Assembly (NCBI GenBank): GCA_031265205.1
Contig: JAISCZ010000003.1
Coordinates: 1 to 33,773 of the forward strand
Source: Deltaproteobacteria bacterium
GTDB taxonomy: Bacteria > Desulfobacterota > Desulfarculia > Adiutricales > Adiutricaceae
Direction of reading: 5' to 3'
DNA: 33,773 bases
Each line of letters begins with the position of its first letter. The first letter of the stretch is position 1. Below are positions 1 to 8,310 of this stretch, piece by piece. The notes beneath the pieces were generated by a model. It did not search any database and was not told the DNA's origin. It worked only from the letters and a program-made list of their open reading frames with translations. The translations under genes were made by a program, and so were the position numbers.

Positions 1-246
1 CTCCAAAAACTCGCGGAGATCTATCTCCGCGAGGGGAGCGGGGACACTTTCGCGGCTATCCAGGGCGCCGAAGAGGAGATTATGGAAGCCACGCTCCAGG
101 CCAACCGCCGGGGCCTGACACGTCCCCGCCCAGGAAGGCGCGCCCCCAAGCCGGACGCGAGGCCTATCCGCGGGAGGGGAAATTCGCGCCCGGAGAAGCG
201 GGGGTATTGGATTCCACGGCCCACGCCCTCAAGGTTATGGAATTGA
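1..246 (+). pseudogene. Frameshifted C-terminus of a Fis-type HTH regulator (sigma-54 activator-like), partial at window start
   Basis: The frame is open from the first base and reads GDTFAAIQGAEEEIMEATLQ. This resembles the region just before and inside the Fis-type helix-turn-helix that ends NtrC-family sigma-54 activators. After LTR the expected helix is lost in this frame, but a neighbouring frame continues with AQEGAPPSRT, which fits the missing helix. I infer a frameshift that destroys the DNA-binding helix, leaving an arginine/proline-rich tail to a TGA at 244-246. The upstream receiver/AAA+ part lies outside the window, so a stand-alone Fis-like protein is equally possible. Family assignment rests on a short match. 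Confidence 0.4.
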
Positions 247-1432
247 AAAAAACGCCTCACTTCGCCTCCGAATTAAAGGAGGGCCGCGGCGTGACTTCCA
301 AAGAGGAATATATTAACGCTCCGGGTCCCCGGAGTCGCTGGGAACGAAGACTCCCTCGGCCCAAAGCCCTTTAAATCGCGAGGAGCGGGCGCGATACGCG
401 AAAGCCGCCGCCCGGCGAATCGCCGCGACTTTGGGCCTCTCGCCCGCGGATAAAGCGGGGAAATAGGCGCGCGCTTGGCGCGCGCGCGTCCGGGGGGAAC
501 CCCCTTCATGGCCGGAGCGCCGCGCGCGCGTCCATGGCGCTGGCGCGGCGCCCGGGAGTTCGCGGGGATTGGCTCGGGGGGACTCGCTTGGGGCCTCAAG
601 CCTTCCGGCGTCTCTCTGGTCAGCCCCACTTGGCCGCGCCGATGGCGAGTCGCGTCCGCGCGCTCGCTTTGTTCTTCCCCGCTCGCCCCTGGGGGAAATC
701 CCGGGTGGGCCCTCTCTCTCTCGCGCGCGCGCGAAAGCTCGCCGGGCCCCCCTCTCGCCGCGAGGACGCGCTTGTCTTTGACTTATGAGTGGTCAGGGGC
801 GCGTAAGGGGCCTGGAACGCGCCCTTCAAGACGCGGCGGGAAAATTACTATTTAAGAAAATTAGGGGCCTTGTCCGTCACGGGGCGGCGCGGAATTATAT
901 TATTTAGTCGTATCCATCCCTGGAGCGGGAACGCGACCTTTCGCCTTTTGCGCGAGCGCCAAGGCGCCTTTCCGCGCCCTCGCGGTCGGCGCCCCCTCCC
1001 CTTCCCACGAGAACCCGGACGAGCCAACGAAGCGCGTTTCTTCCCCCGCTGGCTCGCGGAAAGCGCGCTTCGCGAAAGCGCCGCGCTCATTTCTTGGCCA
1101 CGCGCGCTCATCCCTTGGCCCTACCTGGGAACTCAAAAAAAAGCGCCCATGGCGGCCCTCCCCCTTAGGCCCTCTTCCGCCTCCAAGTGGAGTTCCCAAG
1201 CGCGCCCCGCCTTTTCCGGGGGACTTCAAAGCTCGCGAGCTTTCCGCGGAAGACCGCGCGGAACCCCGCGGAGTTAGGAGGGGCGTGGCGTTTCGTCAGC
1301 CCTCTGGGCTATAATCGCCAATCCCCGCGTCGCGCCAGAAGCGATCCTTATTTTCGCGGCGCCCCCTCCCCTTTCCGCGCCATTTCGCCAATTTCTCTCT
1401 CGCGAGCGAGGGAGAACGCCAGGAGTTTCGCG
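247..1432. other. Non-coding or fully degraded GC-rich stretch
   Basis: No frame here has the amino-acid composition or motifs of a real protein. The open frames are overlapping, arginine/proline/alanine-rich artefacts of GC-rich DNA. A short AT-rich spot near 892-915 (ATTATTTAGTCGTATCC) resembles a segment at 6908-6925 inside a putative transposase remnant, which may mean another scar of that element, but the match is too short to claim. Confidence 0.5.
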
Positions 1433-1891
1433 ATGCCCCGCCGCCAACTTACCTCTCAGGAAATCAACGAGCTTTTAACCGCCAATTCCGCCGGCGTTCT
1501 GGCCACGGTTGGCGCGGACGGCTTCCCCTACGCGATCCCGGTTAATTTCCTCTACCGCGACGACAAAATCTATATCCACGGCGCGAAAAAAGGGGTCAAG
1601 ATCGACAATATCCGCCAGCGGCCCCAGGTCTCCTTCGCGACGTTCCGGGAACTTGGGTTTAAGGAAATGAGCGAGCCCTGCAAGACCGCGACTTTTTACC
1701 AGAGCGTTATCGTTAAGGGCCTCGCCGCCGTCTTGGTCGATCCACTGGAAACGGGCCCTATTTTAGAGGCCATAACCCTTAAATACGCGCCGACCGTCGC
1801 GGATAAACCCTTAAACCCTCAATCTTTGGCCGCGACCGCGATCATCGCCGTGGACATTCTCGCGAAAACGGGAAAATGCTATGAGCGCTGA
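1433..1891 (+). CDS. Pyridoxamine 5'-phosphate oxidase-like flavoprotein (NimA-like)
   Basis: A 152-residue protein starting MPRRQLTSQEINELL. The start ATG is preceded by AGGAG at 1421-1425 with 7-nt spacing, which favours it over the long upstream in-frame extension. The sequence fits the split-barrel FMN-binding family that includes NimA nitroimidazole reductases: an N-terminal helix, then GVLATVGADGFPYAIPVNF (residues about 20-38, first strands of the barrel), IYIHGAKKGVKIDNI, and a late SVIVKGLAAVL strand. Members bind FMN or heme-like cofactors; the substrate cannot be read from sequence. It stands alone, converging on the zinc operon across a repeat array. Family call is firm, exact function unknown. 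Confidence 0.85.
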   Translation: MPRRQLTSQEINELLTANSAGVLATVGADGFPYAIPVNFLYRDDKIYIHGAKKGVKIDNIRQRPQVSFATFRELGFKEMSEPCKTATFYQSVIVKGLAAVLVDPLETGPILEAITLKYAPTVADKPLNPQSLAATAIIAVDILAKTGKCYER

Positions 1892-1935
1892 GGCGTGTCC
1901 CTGACTCCGTATCTTCTTTTTCCCCTGATGGGCCC

Positions 1936-2098
1936 GCGCTCGTCTTAAGGGGCACGCGCTCGCTTTAAGACGCCTGGATCGCCTTAAGACGCGTCTTGGC
2001 TCGTCTTAAGGCGCCTGTGATAGCCTTTAAGACGCCTTGAAACGCCTTAAGGCTCCTTGAAACGCCTTAAGGCGCCTTGAGCCTTCTTGCGAGAGCCG
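1936..2098. repeat. Imperfect 20-21 bp tandem repeat centred on CTTAAG
   Basis: Seven units begin near 1936, 1956, 1977, 1998, 2019, 2039 and 2059, with an eighth decayed unit from 2079. Each carries a C/TTTAAG core (1944, 1964, 1983, 2005, 2026, 2046, 2066) inside a consensus like GAAACGCCTTAAGGCGCCTT. Unit cores are themselves near-palindromic. The array lies between convergent genes, the flavoprotein and the zur-like gene. The rest of the gap to 2333 shows only GC-rich sequence with no convincing gene. Confidence 0.8.
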
Positions 2099-2333
2099 CC
2101 CTGGCCCTCCTAACGCCGTCTTGGAACGCCATGAGCCGCGCCAAAATTTTAAAAAGGCGCGAAAGTTCCAAGAGCCTCGCGCTCGCGCCCTTGGAGCGGA
2201 TACTTAAAGCGCTTCCCCAAAAGGAAGGGCTCTCGCCCCAAGCTAAGGCTTCGCCCTTCGCGAGCTTCAACGCGCGCGGGGCTTCAAGCGGGAGGGCGGA
2301 AAGGCGCGCGGAGCCTCCAACGCGCATCCGCCT

Positions 2334-2849
2334 TTAAGAATCGCTCGCCCGTTCTTTGGAAGCGCAGCGGCGGCAGACGCCCCGCACCTCGACGCTGCCG
2401 TCTTTGACGGAGAATCCCAAATCGCCCAGGCGGTTAAAAATAGTCGTGTACAGGCCCTCGTCGTTGATTTCCGTGGTGGCCTGACAGTCCGGGCAAACCA
2501 AAATTAACGGGTTGTGCTCGACTTTACGCTCTTCCTGGCAGGCCACGAAGGCGTTCAAGGCGTTGACCCGGTGGACCAGGCCGTTTTGCAGAAAAAATTC
2601 CAAAATGCGGTAAATGGTGGAGGCGGTCAGGCGGTGTCCCTGGGCGCGCAGATTTTCCATCAGATCGTAGGCCTTGACCGGCCCCGGGGATTTAAAGAGA
2701 TTTTCCAAGACCAGGCGGCGCAGGTGGGTAAGCTGGGTCCCTTGGGCGAGGCAGAATTTTTCGGCTTCCCCCATCATCTTCTGAATTTTGGGATCAGCGT
2801 GGTCGGCCCCGCCCCGAGGGGACTGTTTGTCTTTGCTCGCTCTGGCCAA
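2334..2849 (-). CDS. zur: Fur-family metalloregulator, probably the zinc repressor Zur
   Basis: A 171-residue Fur-superfamily protein. The N-terminal winged helix includes TASTIYRILEFFLQNGLVHR, followed by VNALNAFVAC, a pattern typical of Zur rather than Fur. The dimerisation domain carries a structural zinc site made of CPDC and CRRC. The chosen start is TTG (2847-2849), 5 nt after the DUF3299 stop, with a GGAGGGTGG-like ribosome site overlapping the end of that gene. An ATG 24 codons later is the alternative. Its place as last gene of a zinc-uptake operon, whose promoter carries a Fur-family-type palindrome, argues for zinc sensing and autoregulation. Zn specificity is inferred, not shown. 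Confidence 0.85.
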   Translation of the reverse strand: MARASKDKQSPRGGADHADPKIQKMMGEAEKFCLAQGTQLTHLRRLVLENLFKSPGPVKAYDLMENLRAQGHRLTASTIYRILEFFLQNGLVHRVNALNAFVACQEERKVEHNPLILVCPDCQATTEINDEGLYTTIFNRLGDLGFSVKDGSVEVRGVCRRCASKERASDS

Positions 2850-2854
2850 ATCGC

Positions 2855-3421
2855 TTAACCACCCTCCCGGTACAATTCCACCCGATCGGCTGGCAGGGTA
2901 TACCCCGCGTTGCCCATGTCGGTCTCGAATTTTTCCGCTTTTATTTTACCATAAACCCACACCACTTCCATAGCCTCGAGCCCTCGGATAGGTTCTTGGG
3001 CCTGGACGTAAATAATCTGGTTCGGCGGGGGCGGCGGGACGTGGATACAGGCCCCGAAAAAGGGAACCAGAAAGAACTCCTTAATTTCGCTGTCCTCGAA
3101 ATCCAAAGGCACCACGAAGCCCGGAATCTTAATTTTCCGCCCGTTCATCCCCGGGTTGATGGGAGCTTGATTCCAGCGGTTTAAAAATTCCGCGACGACC
3201 TCCTCCGCCCGCGGGTCGTTGTCGCTCATCTCGTTAATCCGCAGATCCTTGAAGACTTCCTCGGGATTCCAGGAAGGGTCCACGAGATCGTCCCAGAGGA
3301 GCCAGCTTTTTTCCAAATAAGGGCTTTCCTCCCCGACGGCCTGGGCCGGAAAGAGGCCCAGGGCGAAAAGCCCAAGCGCGAGGGCGAGAGCCCCCGCGCG
3401 CGCTCCGCGGTATTTTCCCAT
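2855..3421 (-). CDS. DUF3299 periplasmic protein of the zinc-uptake operon
   Basis: A 188-residue secreted protein. The start chosen (MGKYRG) has GAGGG about 7 nt upstream; an upstream in-frame start would add ten residues. An N-terminal hydrophobic stretch ending AQA-VGEE is a likely signal peptide. The DUF3299 signature is clear: KIPGFVVPLDFED followed by FFLVPFFGACIHVPPPPPNQ, with a Cys-Ile-His and a proline run. The family is found with ZrgA-like and MacB-like ABC genes, including the zinc-regulated zrg locus of Vibrio cholerae, but its biochemical job is not established. It sits between the ABC permease and zur on the same strand. Confidence 0.85.
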   Translation of the reverse strand: MGKYRGARAGALALALGLFALGLFPAQAVGEESPYLEKSWLLWDDLVDPSWNPEEVFKDLRINEMSDNDPRAEEVVAEFLNRWNQAPINPGMNGRKIKIPGFVVPLDFEDSEIKEFFLVPFFGACIHVPPPPPNQIIYVQAQEPIRGLEAMEVVWVYGKIKAEKFETDMGNAGYTLPADRVELYREGG

Positions 3422-3508
3422 ACGCGTCCCTCTTGTAACGGGCCTTCCCAAAAAAGGCCCAAGGGGGGTTGTCCCCCATAAATCCTCGCCCCTAAGGGAT
3501 CCTCAGGA

Positions 3509-4795
3509 TTAATTGGACGGCCCGAGGCCGTCGCTTAAGCTCATAAAATAGGCCCGGAAGGCCGGAATGAGGCTCGTGAGCGAGCCCAAAAGGATTATCC
3601 CACCTAAGATGGCCCACTCCCGCGCGGTGGGGGCCGAAAGGTAAAGGGCGACCCCGTAGGAGTTCAAGAGAAAGGGAGCCAACGCCCAGATGGCTACCGT
3701 CAATACGAGAAGCCCCAAAAGAAGGCCTCCCAAGGTTAAAAAGAGGCCCTCGAAGGCCAGGAGGCAAACAATGTCCCGGGGCGCGGCCCCGGTGGACCGC
3801 AGAATGGCCAATTCTCTCCGGCGCTCGCCCAGGCCAGCGAGGATCGTGGAAGAAAGGCCCGCCAGTCCCGTAAAGGTGACGAGAAGCGAGACCAACAGGA
3901 GCGCCTTCTCCCAGTTGCCCAATAAGCCCCAAAGCTGATCGAGGGCCACTCCCGGCATGACCGCGCTTAAGGCCTCCGTCCGATTGTCCTGGATTTCCCG
4001 TTGGAGATTGAAAACCATGCGCCGGTTTTGGAGGCCCACCAAAAGAGCGGTAATCGCCTTGGGCTCTAAATTGAATTTACGGACGTCGTCCGCGCTCACG
4101 TTAAAGCCGCGGATGGGGGCCCCGCCCCGCCAGTCCACGTGGATCGCCTCCATGGACTCCAAAGTCACGTAGATGGAGCGGTCCACCGGGGAACCCGTGG
4201 GCGCGAGAACCCCCACGACCGTAAAGGGCTTATCGCCGTGGAGAACGGTGACCTCCCCGCTCCCGTGGGAGAGCAAAATGGAGTCACCGGTTTTGTAGCC
4301 CAGGCGCTGGGCCACTTCCGAACCCACGACCGCCTCAAAGATATCCCCGAAGACCCGACCGCTGGAAAGCGCGAGGGCCGAATCCCGGCGGTGACGGAAA
4401 TATATAAAAAAGTTCCCGTCGGTTCCCACCACGGGATAACCCTTGTGGCTGTCGCCCATGGAGAGGGGAATGGTCCAGGCCACCTTCGGATCGGCGGCGA
4501 TAGCCTTGTAGCTGTCGTAGCCCATGTTGTTGGTGGCCCCGCCCAGATGGAAGACGGCGTAGAGAATAAGCTGAATGGAACTCCCGCGCGCTCCCACCAC
4601 GAGATCCGTCCCCGCGATGGCTTGGACGAAGCTGGACCGCGCCTGGCCCCGGACCCGCTCCAAGCCCACCAAAAGAATCGTGGAAAGGGCGATCGAAAGC
4701 AGCACCAGAAACAGGGTAAAACGGCGGTTCCAAGCGCTTTGGAGAGCTAACCTTAAAAGAGCGCGCAGCCTAAGCAAAGCTTCATCCTCAACCAT
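3509..4795 (-). CDS. ABC transporter permease, FtsX/MacB type, zinc-operon member
   Basis: A 428-residue inner-membrane protein with the four-helix FtsX/MacB topology. One transmembrane helix near residues 25-45 is followed by a large periplasmic domain (about 50-280). Three C-terminal helices (about 290-415) follow, with the cytoplasmic segment GERRRELAILRSTGAAPRDI that typifies the FtsX domain and contacts the ATPase. The DLVVGARGSSIQLILYAVFH segment is characteristic of the permeases paired with ZrgA/DUF3299 proteins. This class usually extracts or moves periplasmic cargo rather than forming a channel. The start ATG has only a weak ribosome site. It is separated from the ATPase by a 228-nt gap (4796-5023) in which I see no gene. 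Confidence 0.88.
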   Translation of the reverse strand: MVEDEALLRLRALLRLALQSAWNRRFTLFLVLLSIALSTILLVGLERVRGQARSSFVQAIAGTDLVVGARGSSIQLILYAVFHLGGATNNMGYDSYKAIAADPKVAWTIPLSMGDSHKGYPVVGTDGNFFIYFRHRRDSALALSSGRVFGDIFEAVVGSEVAQRLGYKTGDSILLSHGSGEVTVLHGDKPFTVVGVLAPTGSPVDRSIYVTLESMEAIHVDWRGGAPIRGFNVSADDVRKFNLEPKAITALLVGLQNRRMVFNLQREIQDNRTEALSAVMPGVALDQLWGLLGNWEKALLLVSLLVTFTGLAGLSSTILAGLGERRRELAILRSTGAAPRDIVCLLAFEGLFLTLGGLLLGLLVLTVAIWALAPFLLNSYGVALYLSAPTAREWAILGGIILLGSLTSLIPAFRAYFMSLSDGLGPSN

Positions 4796-5023
4796 CTCGC
4801 GAAAAACAGATCCCCCCGGGCATCGCCCGGCGTTTCGGAAAAGCGGCTCCCTTTGGGGACAGGAAAATAAAGAAAGCCAATACCTTCGCCGAAAGGAGAG
4901 AGAGCCGGGCTTTTGGGCGCCCGGAGAGATCCTGAAAGTCGCCTTTAAAAAAGGCTTCCTCCCAACTCGAAAAAAAATCGCGCGCGAAAAAAAACTAGAA
5001 AGCGCTTTTCGCGCCGTCCCCGG

Positions 5024-5749
5024 CTACAGGGAAATGGTCGCGTCAAATTCCGCGGCCAGGGACTTATCGTGGCTCACAAAAAGAAGACTCGCGCCCGCCT
5101 CCGCGCTCTCTTTAGCTAAAAGGCGCAGAAACTCCAAACTCAGAGCGGAGTCCAAAGCCGAAGTGGGCTCGTCGGCTATCAAGAGAAAGGGTTTGCCGAT
5201 GAGGGCCCGGGCCGCCGCCACCCTTTGTTGCTGGCCGACGGAGAGCTTGGACGAGGCCCTTCCCCAGAGCTCGGGGCCGATGGAAAGCCTCGTAAGGAGA
5301 CGCTCGGCGGCCGCGCGCGCGGTCGGAAAATCCTCCAAGGCCCTTTGACGGCGGACGGCGGAAAAGCGGCAGGGCAAGAGGGCGTTTTCCACGGGGGTCA
5401 GATACGGCACCAAATTGAACTGCTGGAAGATATAGCCGAGATTGTCGCCCCGCAAGCGGTCCCGGGCCGAGCCCCGAAGCGTGGAAAAAGGCGCGCCGTT
5501 TACGCGGATTTCCCCCTTTTGGGGGGTCAGAATCCCCGCGACCAGGCCCAGAAGGGTGCTTTTGCCGCAACCACTGGGCCCGGAGATAAAGATCCTCTCC
5601 CCTTTTTCCACTTTCAGGGAGAGATCGCGAATTATCGGCGCGGAGGACGGCCAATTAAAGCTGACCCCCGAGAGGCTTACCGCCGGAGGTATTGGCGCGG
5701 CAAGCCCTTCGGAAGCCATGGAAACCGCGTCCCCTCGCGCTTCTACCAT
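5024..5749 (-). CDS. ABC transporter ATP-binding protein (LolD/MacB type), zinc-operon member
   Basis: A 241-residue ATPase with all motifs: Walker A GPSGCGKST, Q-loop in FQQFNLVPYLTP, signature LSVGQQQR, Walker B LLIADEPTSALD, and switch histidine in FVSHD. The FQQFNL segment is typical of the LolD/MacB/FtsE branch that partners FtsX-type permeases. The ATG overlaps the end of the ZrgA-like gene by 7 nt, so the two are probably translationally coupled. With the permease downstream and the His-rich periplasmic protein upstream it completes a ZrgABC-like zinc transporter. An N-terminal extension of about 25 residues precedes the ABC core. Confidence 0.92.
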   Translation of the reverse strand: MVEARGDAVSMASEGLAAPIPPAVSLSGVSFNWPSSAPIIRDLSLKVEKGERIFISGPSGCGKSTLLGLVAGILTPQKGEIRVNGAPFSTLRGSARDRLRGDNLGYIFQQFNLVPYLTPVENALLPCRFSAVRRQRALEDFPTARAAAERLLTRLSIGPELWGRASSKLSVGQQQRVAAARALIGKPFLLIADEPTSALDSALSLEFLRLLAKESAEAGASLLFVSHDKSLAAEFDATISL

Positions 5750-6372
5750 TTAATGACGTTAGCCTCCGCCGTGAGTTCCATGCCCTTTTGCCCGCCCGGG
5801 GAGACCATTTGCACGTCGAGTTCCTTTAACAGCGGAAAAGCCCCAAAGAGTTCCACCGCGATCTCCCCACTGGGGGCCGTGGCGATAGAGGAGCAGCTAA
5901 AGGAGAACTCCACCTCGATGTCGGAGTGCTCTTCCCCGTCCGCGTGCTCGTGGTCGCCGTCCTCGTCGCCATGGTCGTGGTCGCCGTCCTCGTCGCCGTG
6001 GCCGTGGCCTTCCGCGCCGTGGGGATGGCCCAAAATGGCCTCGGGAATATTCGCGCCCTCAATATTGACCTCGCGGGGAGCGCAGCCCAAGGACGCGGGG
6101 AACTTAAAAAGATCGGCGGACTTTTGGAGAGTGTCCACCATGGCCTTCATCTCCGCCTCCTGGGCGGGAGAGGAGGGCGCGCTCTCAAAGGAGATAAAAC
6201 TGGCCAAAGGGCCGTCAAAATCAATATCCACGCCGTCCGCCTCGATGGCGACGTTTAAGGAGGCCACCCCATGGACGTGGGCGGGATGGGTCTCGCCCTG
6301 GCCCATGGCGTTGGAGGCGAAAGCCAAGGCCCAAAAGGGGATGAGGGCCAGAAGGAAAATATTTCTGCTCAT
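5743..6372 (-). CDS. zrgA: ZrgA-like (DUF2796) periplasmic zinc-binding protein
   Basis: A 209-residue secreted protein. The start MSRNIFLLALIPF is preceded by GGGAG (6380-6384, 7-nt spacing). Residues 1-25 form a signal peptide ending SNAMGQ-GE. The mature N-terminus carries HPAHVHG, a usual DUF2796 feature. Residues 116-149 form a His/Asp loop rich in HGHGDEDGDHDHG repeats, encoded by a 27-bp DNA repeat. Conserved cysteines are C97 and C160. DUF2796 proteins include ZrgA of Vibrio cholerae, a zinc chaperone for an ABC transporter. It heads the operon about 60 nt after a promoter with a putative Zur box. Confidence 0.88.
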   Translation of the reverse strand: MSRNIFLLALIPFWALAFASNAMGQGETHPAHVHGVASLNVAIEADGVDIDFDGPLASFISFESAPSSPAQEAEMKAMVDTLQKSADLFKFPASLGCAPREVNIEGANIPEAILGHPHGAEGHGHGDEDGDHDHGDEDGDHEHADGEEHSDIEVEFSFSCSSIATAPSGEIAVELFGAFPLLKELDVQMVSPGGQKGMELTAEANVIKW

Positions 6373-6433
6373 AGGAAAACTCCCAAAACGAAGGGGCTGA
6401 GCCCCGAAACGCAACGCTATACTGTTGCTTATT

Positions 6434-6469
6434 GAATGATATATTATTGCGTCTCCCGACCCCTGTCAA
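6434..6469 (-). promoter_or_regulatory. Zinc-operon promoter with overlapping putative Zur box
   Basis: Read on the minus strand: TTGACA (6464-6469), 17-nt spacer, TAATAT (6441-6446), a near-perfect sigma-70 promoter. A palindrome, read on plus as GAATGATATATTATTGC (6434-6450), covers the -10 box. The same palindrome occurs at 13538-13555 and, more loosely, at 10862-10879. Fur-family repressors bind such AT-rich dyads over -10 regions. The leader to the zrgA start is about 60 nt. Confidence 0.75.
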
Positions 6470-6484
6470 GTCTTTTTTTTCGAG

Positions 6485-6600
6485 GGAAGCGTAAAATTTT
6501 GATGGAAGCGTAAAAAGTCCCAGCCAGAGGATAATTCCTCACTGAAGTCTATGGCCAGCTCATAGATAAATATATCTTATTTCGATATTATCGTGAATTA
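6485..6600. repeat. Insertion-sequence end remnant with 19-bp iterated motif (copy A)
   Basis: GGAAGCGTAAAA occurs at 6485-6496 and again at 6504-6515, a 19-bp period. The second copy opens TGATGGAAGCGTAAAAAGTCCC-like sequence from 6500. About 80 further bases resemble the sequence after 8324 (GATAATTCCTCACTGAAG versus GATGATTCCTCGCTGAAG). The start TGATG and the GCGYAAAAAGTCCC core match the left end of the miniature element at 19008. The following 6600-6820 is AT-rich and shows no gene. Confidence 0.6.
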
Positions 6601-6820
6601 AAATCAATATTTTATTTACTTTAAGACCTAAAAACCCAATTTTAGAACTACTAATACTAAAATACATATCTTTTCATGTAGTTTTCTCATTTTAGGAACG
6701 TTCATTTCCTGACAATGGCCATTTCCCTGAAAACATTCAGCCCCAAAAGTTTAAACATCACCGAGAGCCTAGCCGCCTTCGTCCCTCTGACGCTTAACCT
6801 GCCCATTCTGAACCGCCGCT

Positions 6821-7556
6821 TCAGGCGACCATTCGCGGCTGCGATGGCGCTTGTGGTCCGCCGCCTTTCTTGAACGCGGGAGTTGGCTGGCGCGCGGCGA
6901 TCCTCATATTATTTAGGTCGTAGCCAATAATCGCTTTGAGCTTCCCTCGCTTTGACGGGGCGGTCACGCGGGCGGGGGCGGCAAAGGCGGCGGGCATGGC
7001 TAAAGCTGGCTTGGAAGCAATCTTTCCCGGGGTTCCGGACAACCTCCGTCTTTTGCGCTTCAGGGCGTGATTCGATCTTATTCTCGCCGTCAAAGGCAAA
7101 GCCGCTTGAAGGAAAGCTTGCCGCCCCGTCAGCGTCAGCGGTTCCCTGAGCGCCGTCCAAAACCCGAGATCCGTCGGCGGAAGGTTTTTTACCAGGAACG
7201 GGGATAGCGGCTCATTTCCGTTGTCCGCCACGGCCCAAGCGTTGTCGCCGCCTCCGTAAAGAGCGTCGGCCACTAAATCATTTATCTCATGGCCCCGGCT
7301 CTTCATTTCCACACGCTTTGGCTCCCAAGCGTCGCTGTCATGGCGGCTCGAGGGTTCGGTCCCGCCGTAGAGGATGATGGATTCTTCCCCATGGGTCGCG
7401 ACGATCTGGACCCATGCGCCCTTTTCCCACGCGCCCCGAGTTGCCGGCGTCAGGGTCAGGGAGGTTCTGGAGGGAATCCCGGAAAAACTCGCTGGGATCC
7501 TCAAAATTCAGCCACGGGCGCGGTCCCGCCTTCCGGGACGACAAGCCTTTCGTCAC
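6821..7556 (-). pseudogene. Degraded gene, possible DDE transposase remnant
   Basis: The minus-strand frame ending near 6821 reads GTEPSSRHDSDAWEP, then EINDLVADALYGGGDN, and near the end KRGKLKAIIGYDLNNMRIAA. The spacing of SSRHDS, VADALYG and a late YDLNNM resembles the core and C-terminus of DDE transposases, but no motif is decisive. An upstream frame starts with GTG at 7554-7556, overlapping the preceding stop as GTGA, and reads through FEDPSEFFRDSLQ before the frames change near 7470. A frameshift is therefore likely. Arginine-rich composition in the second half suggests decay. Confidence 0.35.
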
Positions 7557-7825
7557 TCCTTAAAAACCTTACGAACGAGTTTCAAAATCTCCATCCTCTG
7601 GACTCTTGAGACCCCGGAAAACAGCCCGATGAGCGCGTAAAGATCCTCGCCGTCTCAAGTGGACGGGAGAAGCCTCTGATTGGGCTTGATACCGCCAAAA
7701 AAAGCGTATCCTGAAGCGGGCCGCGGGTATTTGGCGCTTATTTCGTCGGGTATGAGAGCGAAGGCTTCGTCGTCGCTCCTTCCGCGGCGTTCCATGAACC
7801 CCTTGATGGCGCGAACGAAAACCCC
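7553..7825 (-). pseudogene. Unrecognised gene with one in-frame stop
   Basis: One minus-strand frame reads FMERRGRSDDEAFALIPDEI, then GYAFFGGIKPNQRLLPST, a TGA at 7655-7657, then DGEDLYALIGLFSGVSRVQR to a TGA at 7553-7555. Composition on both sides of the stop is protein-like, so a single nonsense change in a small gene is likely. I do not recognise the family. It overlaps the next minus-strand reading frame as GTGA, the arrangement of an operon. The stretch 7826-7962 shows nothing clear. Confidence 0.4.
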
Positions 7826-7962
7826 GCCTCTGGAGAGGTTTTACCCGCTAGTTAAGACTCGCGCGCTATCCATCCACGCGAGGGTGGCGTTTATCTGGAT
7901 TTCAACAATTATGGAGTCAGTTATCGCGTTAAATATCTACGCGTAAATTGAAAGGTAAAGAC

Positions 7963-8046
7963 ATGGCCGCTATACTTAACTTGCGTGAGGGTTATCCCGT
8001 TATTCGAATTTGTGCCACAATGGAGGCAATAGACGATGACAACTAA
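7963..8046 (+). CDS. Possible 27-residue leader or truncated ORF overlapping the next gene
   Basis: ATG at 7963 with AAGG-like sequence upstream encodes MAAILNLREGYPVIRICATM and a short acidic tail, ending in TAA 11 nt inside the following gene. It may be the start of a longer gene truncated here, or a coupling leader. There is no homology I can name. Confidence 0.25.
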   Translation: MAAILNLREGYPVIRICATMEAIDDDN

Positions 8047-8257
8047 GAATTCAATTGAAAATGAGATTGACGCTATTCGCGTTGCTCTTTACGAAAAAAC
8101 CAAACATATGAGTCCAAAAGAACTGAACGCTTACATTCATGAGCAAAATGTTCCAATATATAAAAAGTTTGGAATTAAAGCTTTTTCAAATTTGGATGAG
8201 TATAACCGGAGTAAAATTTTAAAATCTGAGGATAAAGATAAAAATACTATTTATTAA
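8036..8257 (+). CDS. Small AT-rich hypothetical protein
   Basis: A 73-residue protein with GGAGG at 8022-8026, 9 nt before the ATG, so translation is plausible. It reads IDAIRVALYEKTKHMSPKEL followed by NAYIHEQNVPIYKKFGIK. Short proteins of the form 'vrxIRxxixxxTxxMsxeExxayIxexaxxxxxkyGi' are commonly found next to PIN or other toxin genes, but no partner is present here. The gene is much more AT-rich than the operons on either side, which points to recent import along with the surrounding insertion-sequence scars. Confidence 0.6.
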   Translation: MTTKNSIENEIDAIRVALYEKTKHMSPKELNAYIHEQNVPIYKKFGIKAFSNLDEYNRSKILKSEDKDKNTIY

Positions 8258-8310
8258 GGATACATAACTTTTTAGGTTTAGCTAATTAAAATCTAATAAC
8301 TCTCTTGTCA

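Noticed and set aside
892-915. Similarity to the C-terminal coding end of the transposase-like remnant at 6908-6925
   Set aside because: About 19 bp with one gap; no further similarity on either side.
2067-2337. Complementary 86-codon frames on both strands between the repeat array and zur
   Set aside because: Low-complexity Ala/Arg/Leu composition, no ribosome site, overlaps the repeat; most likely non-coding.
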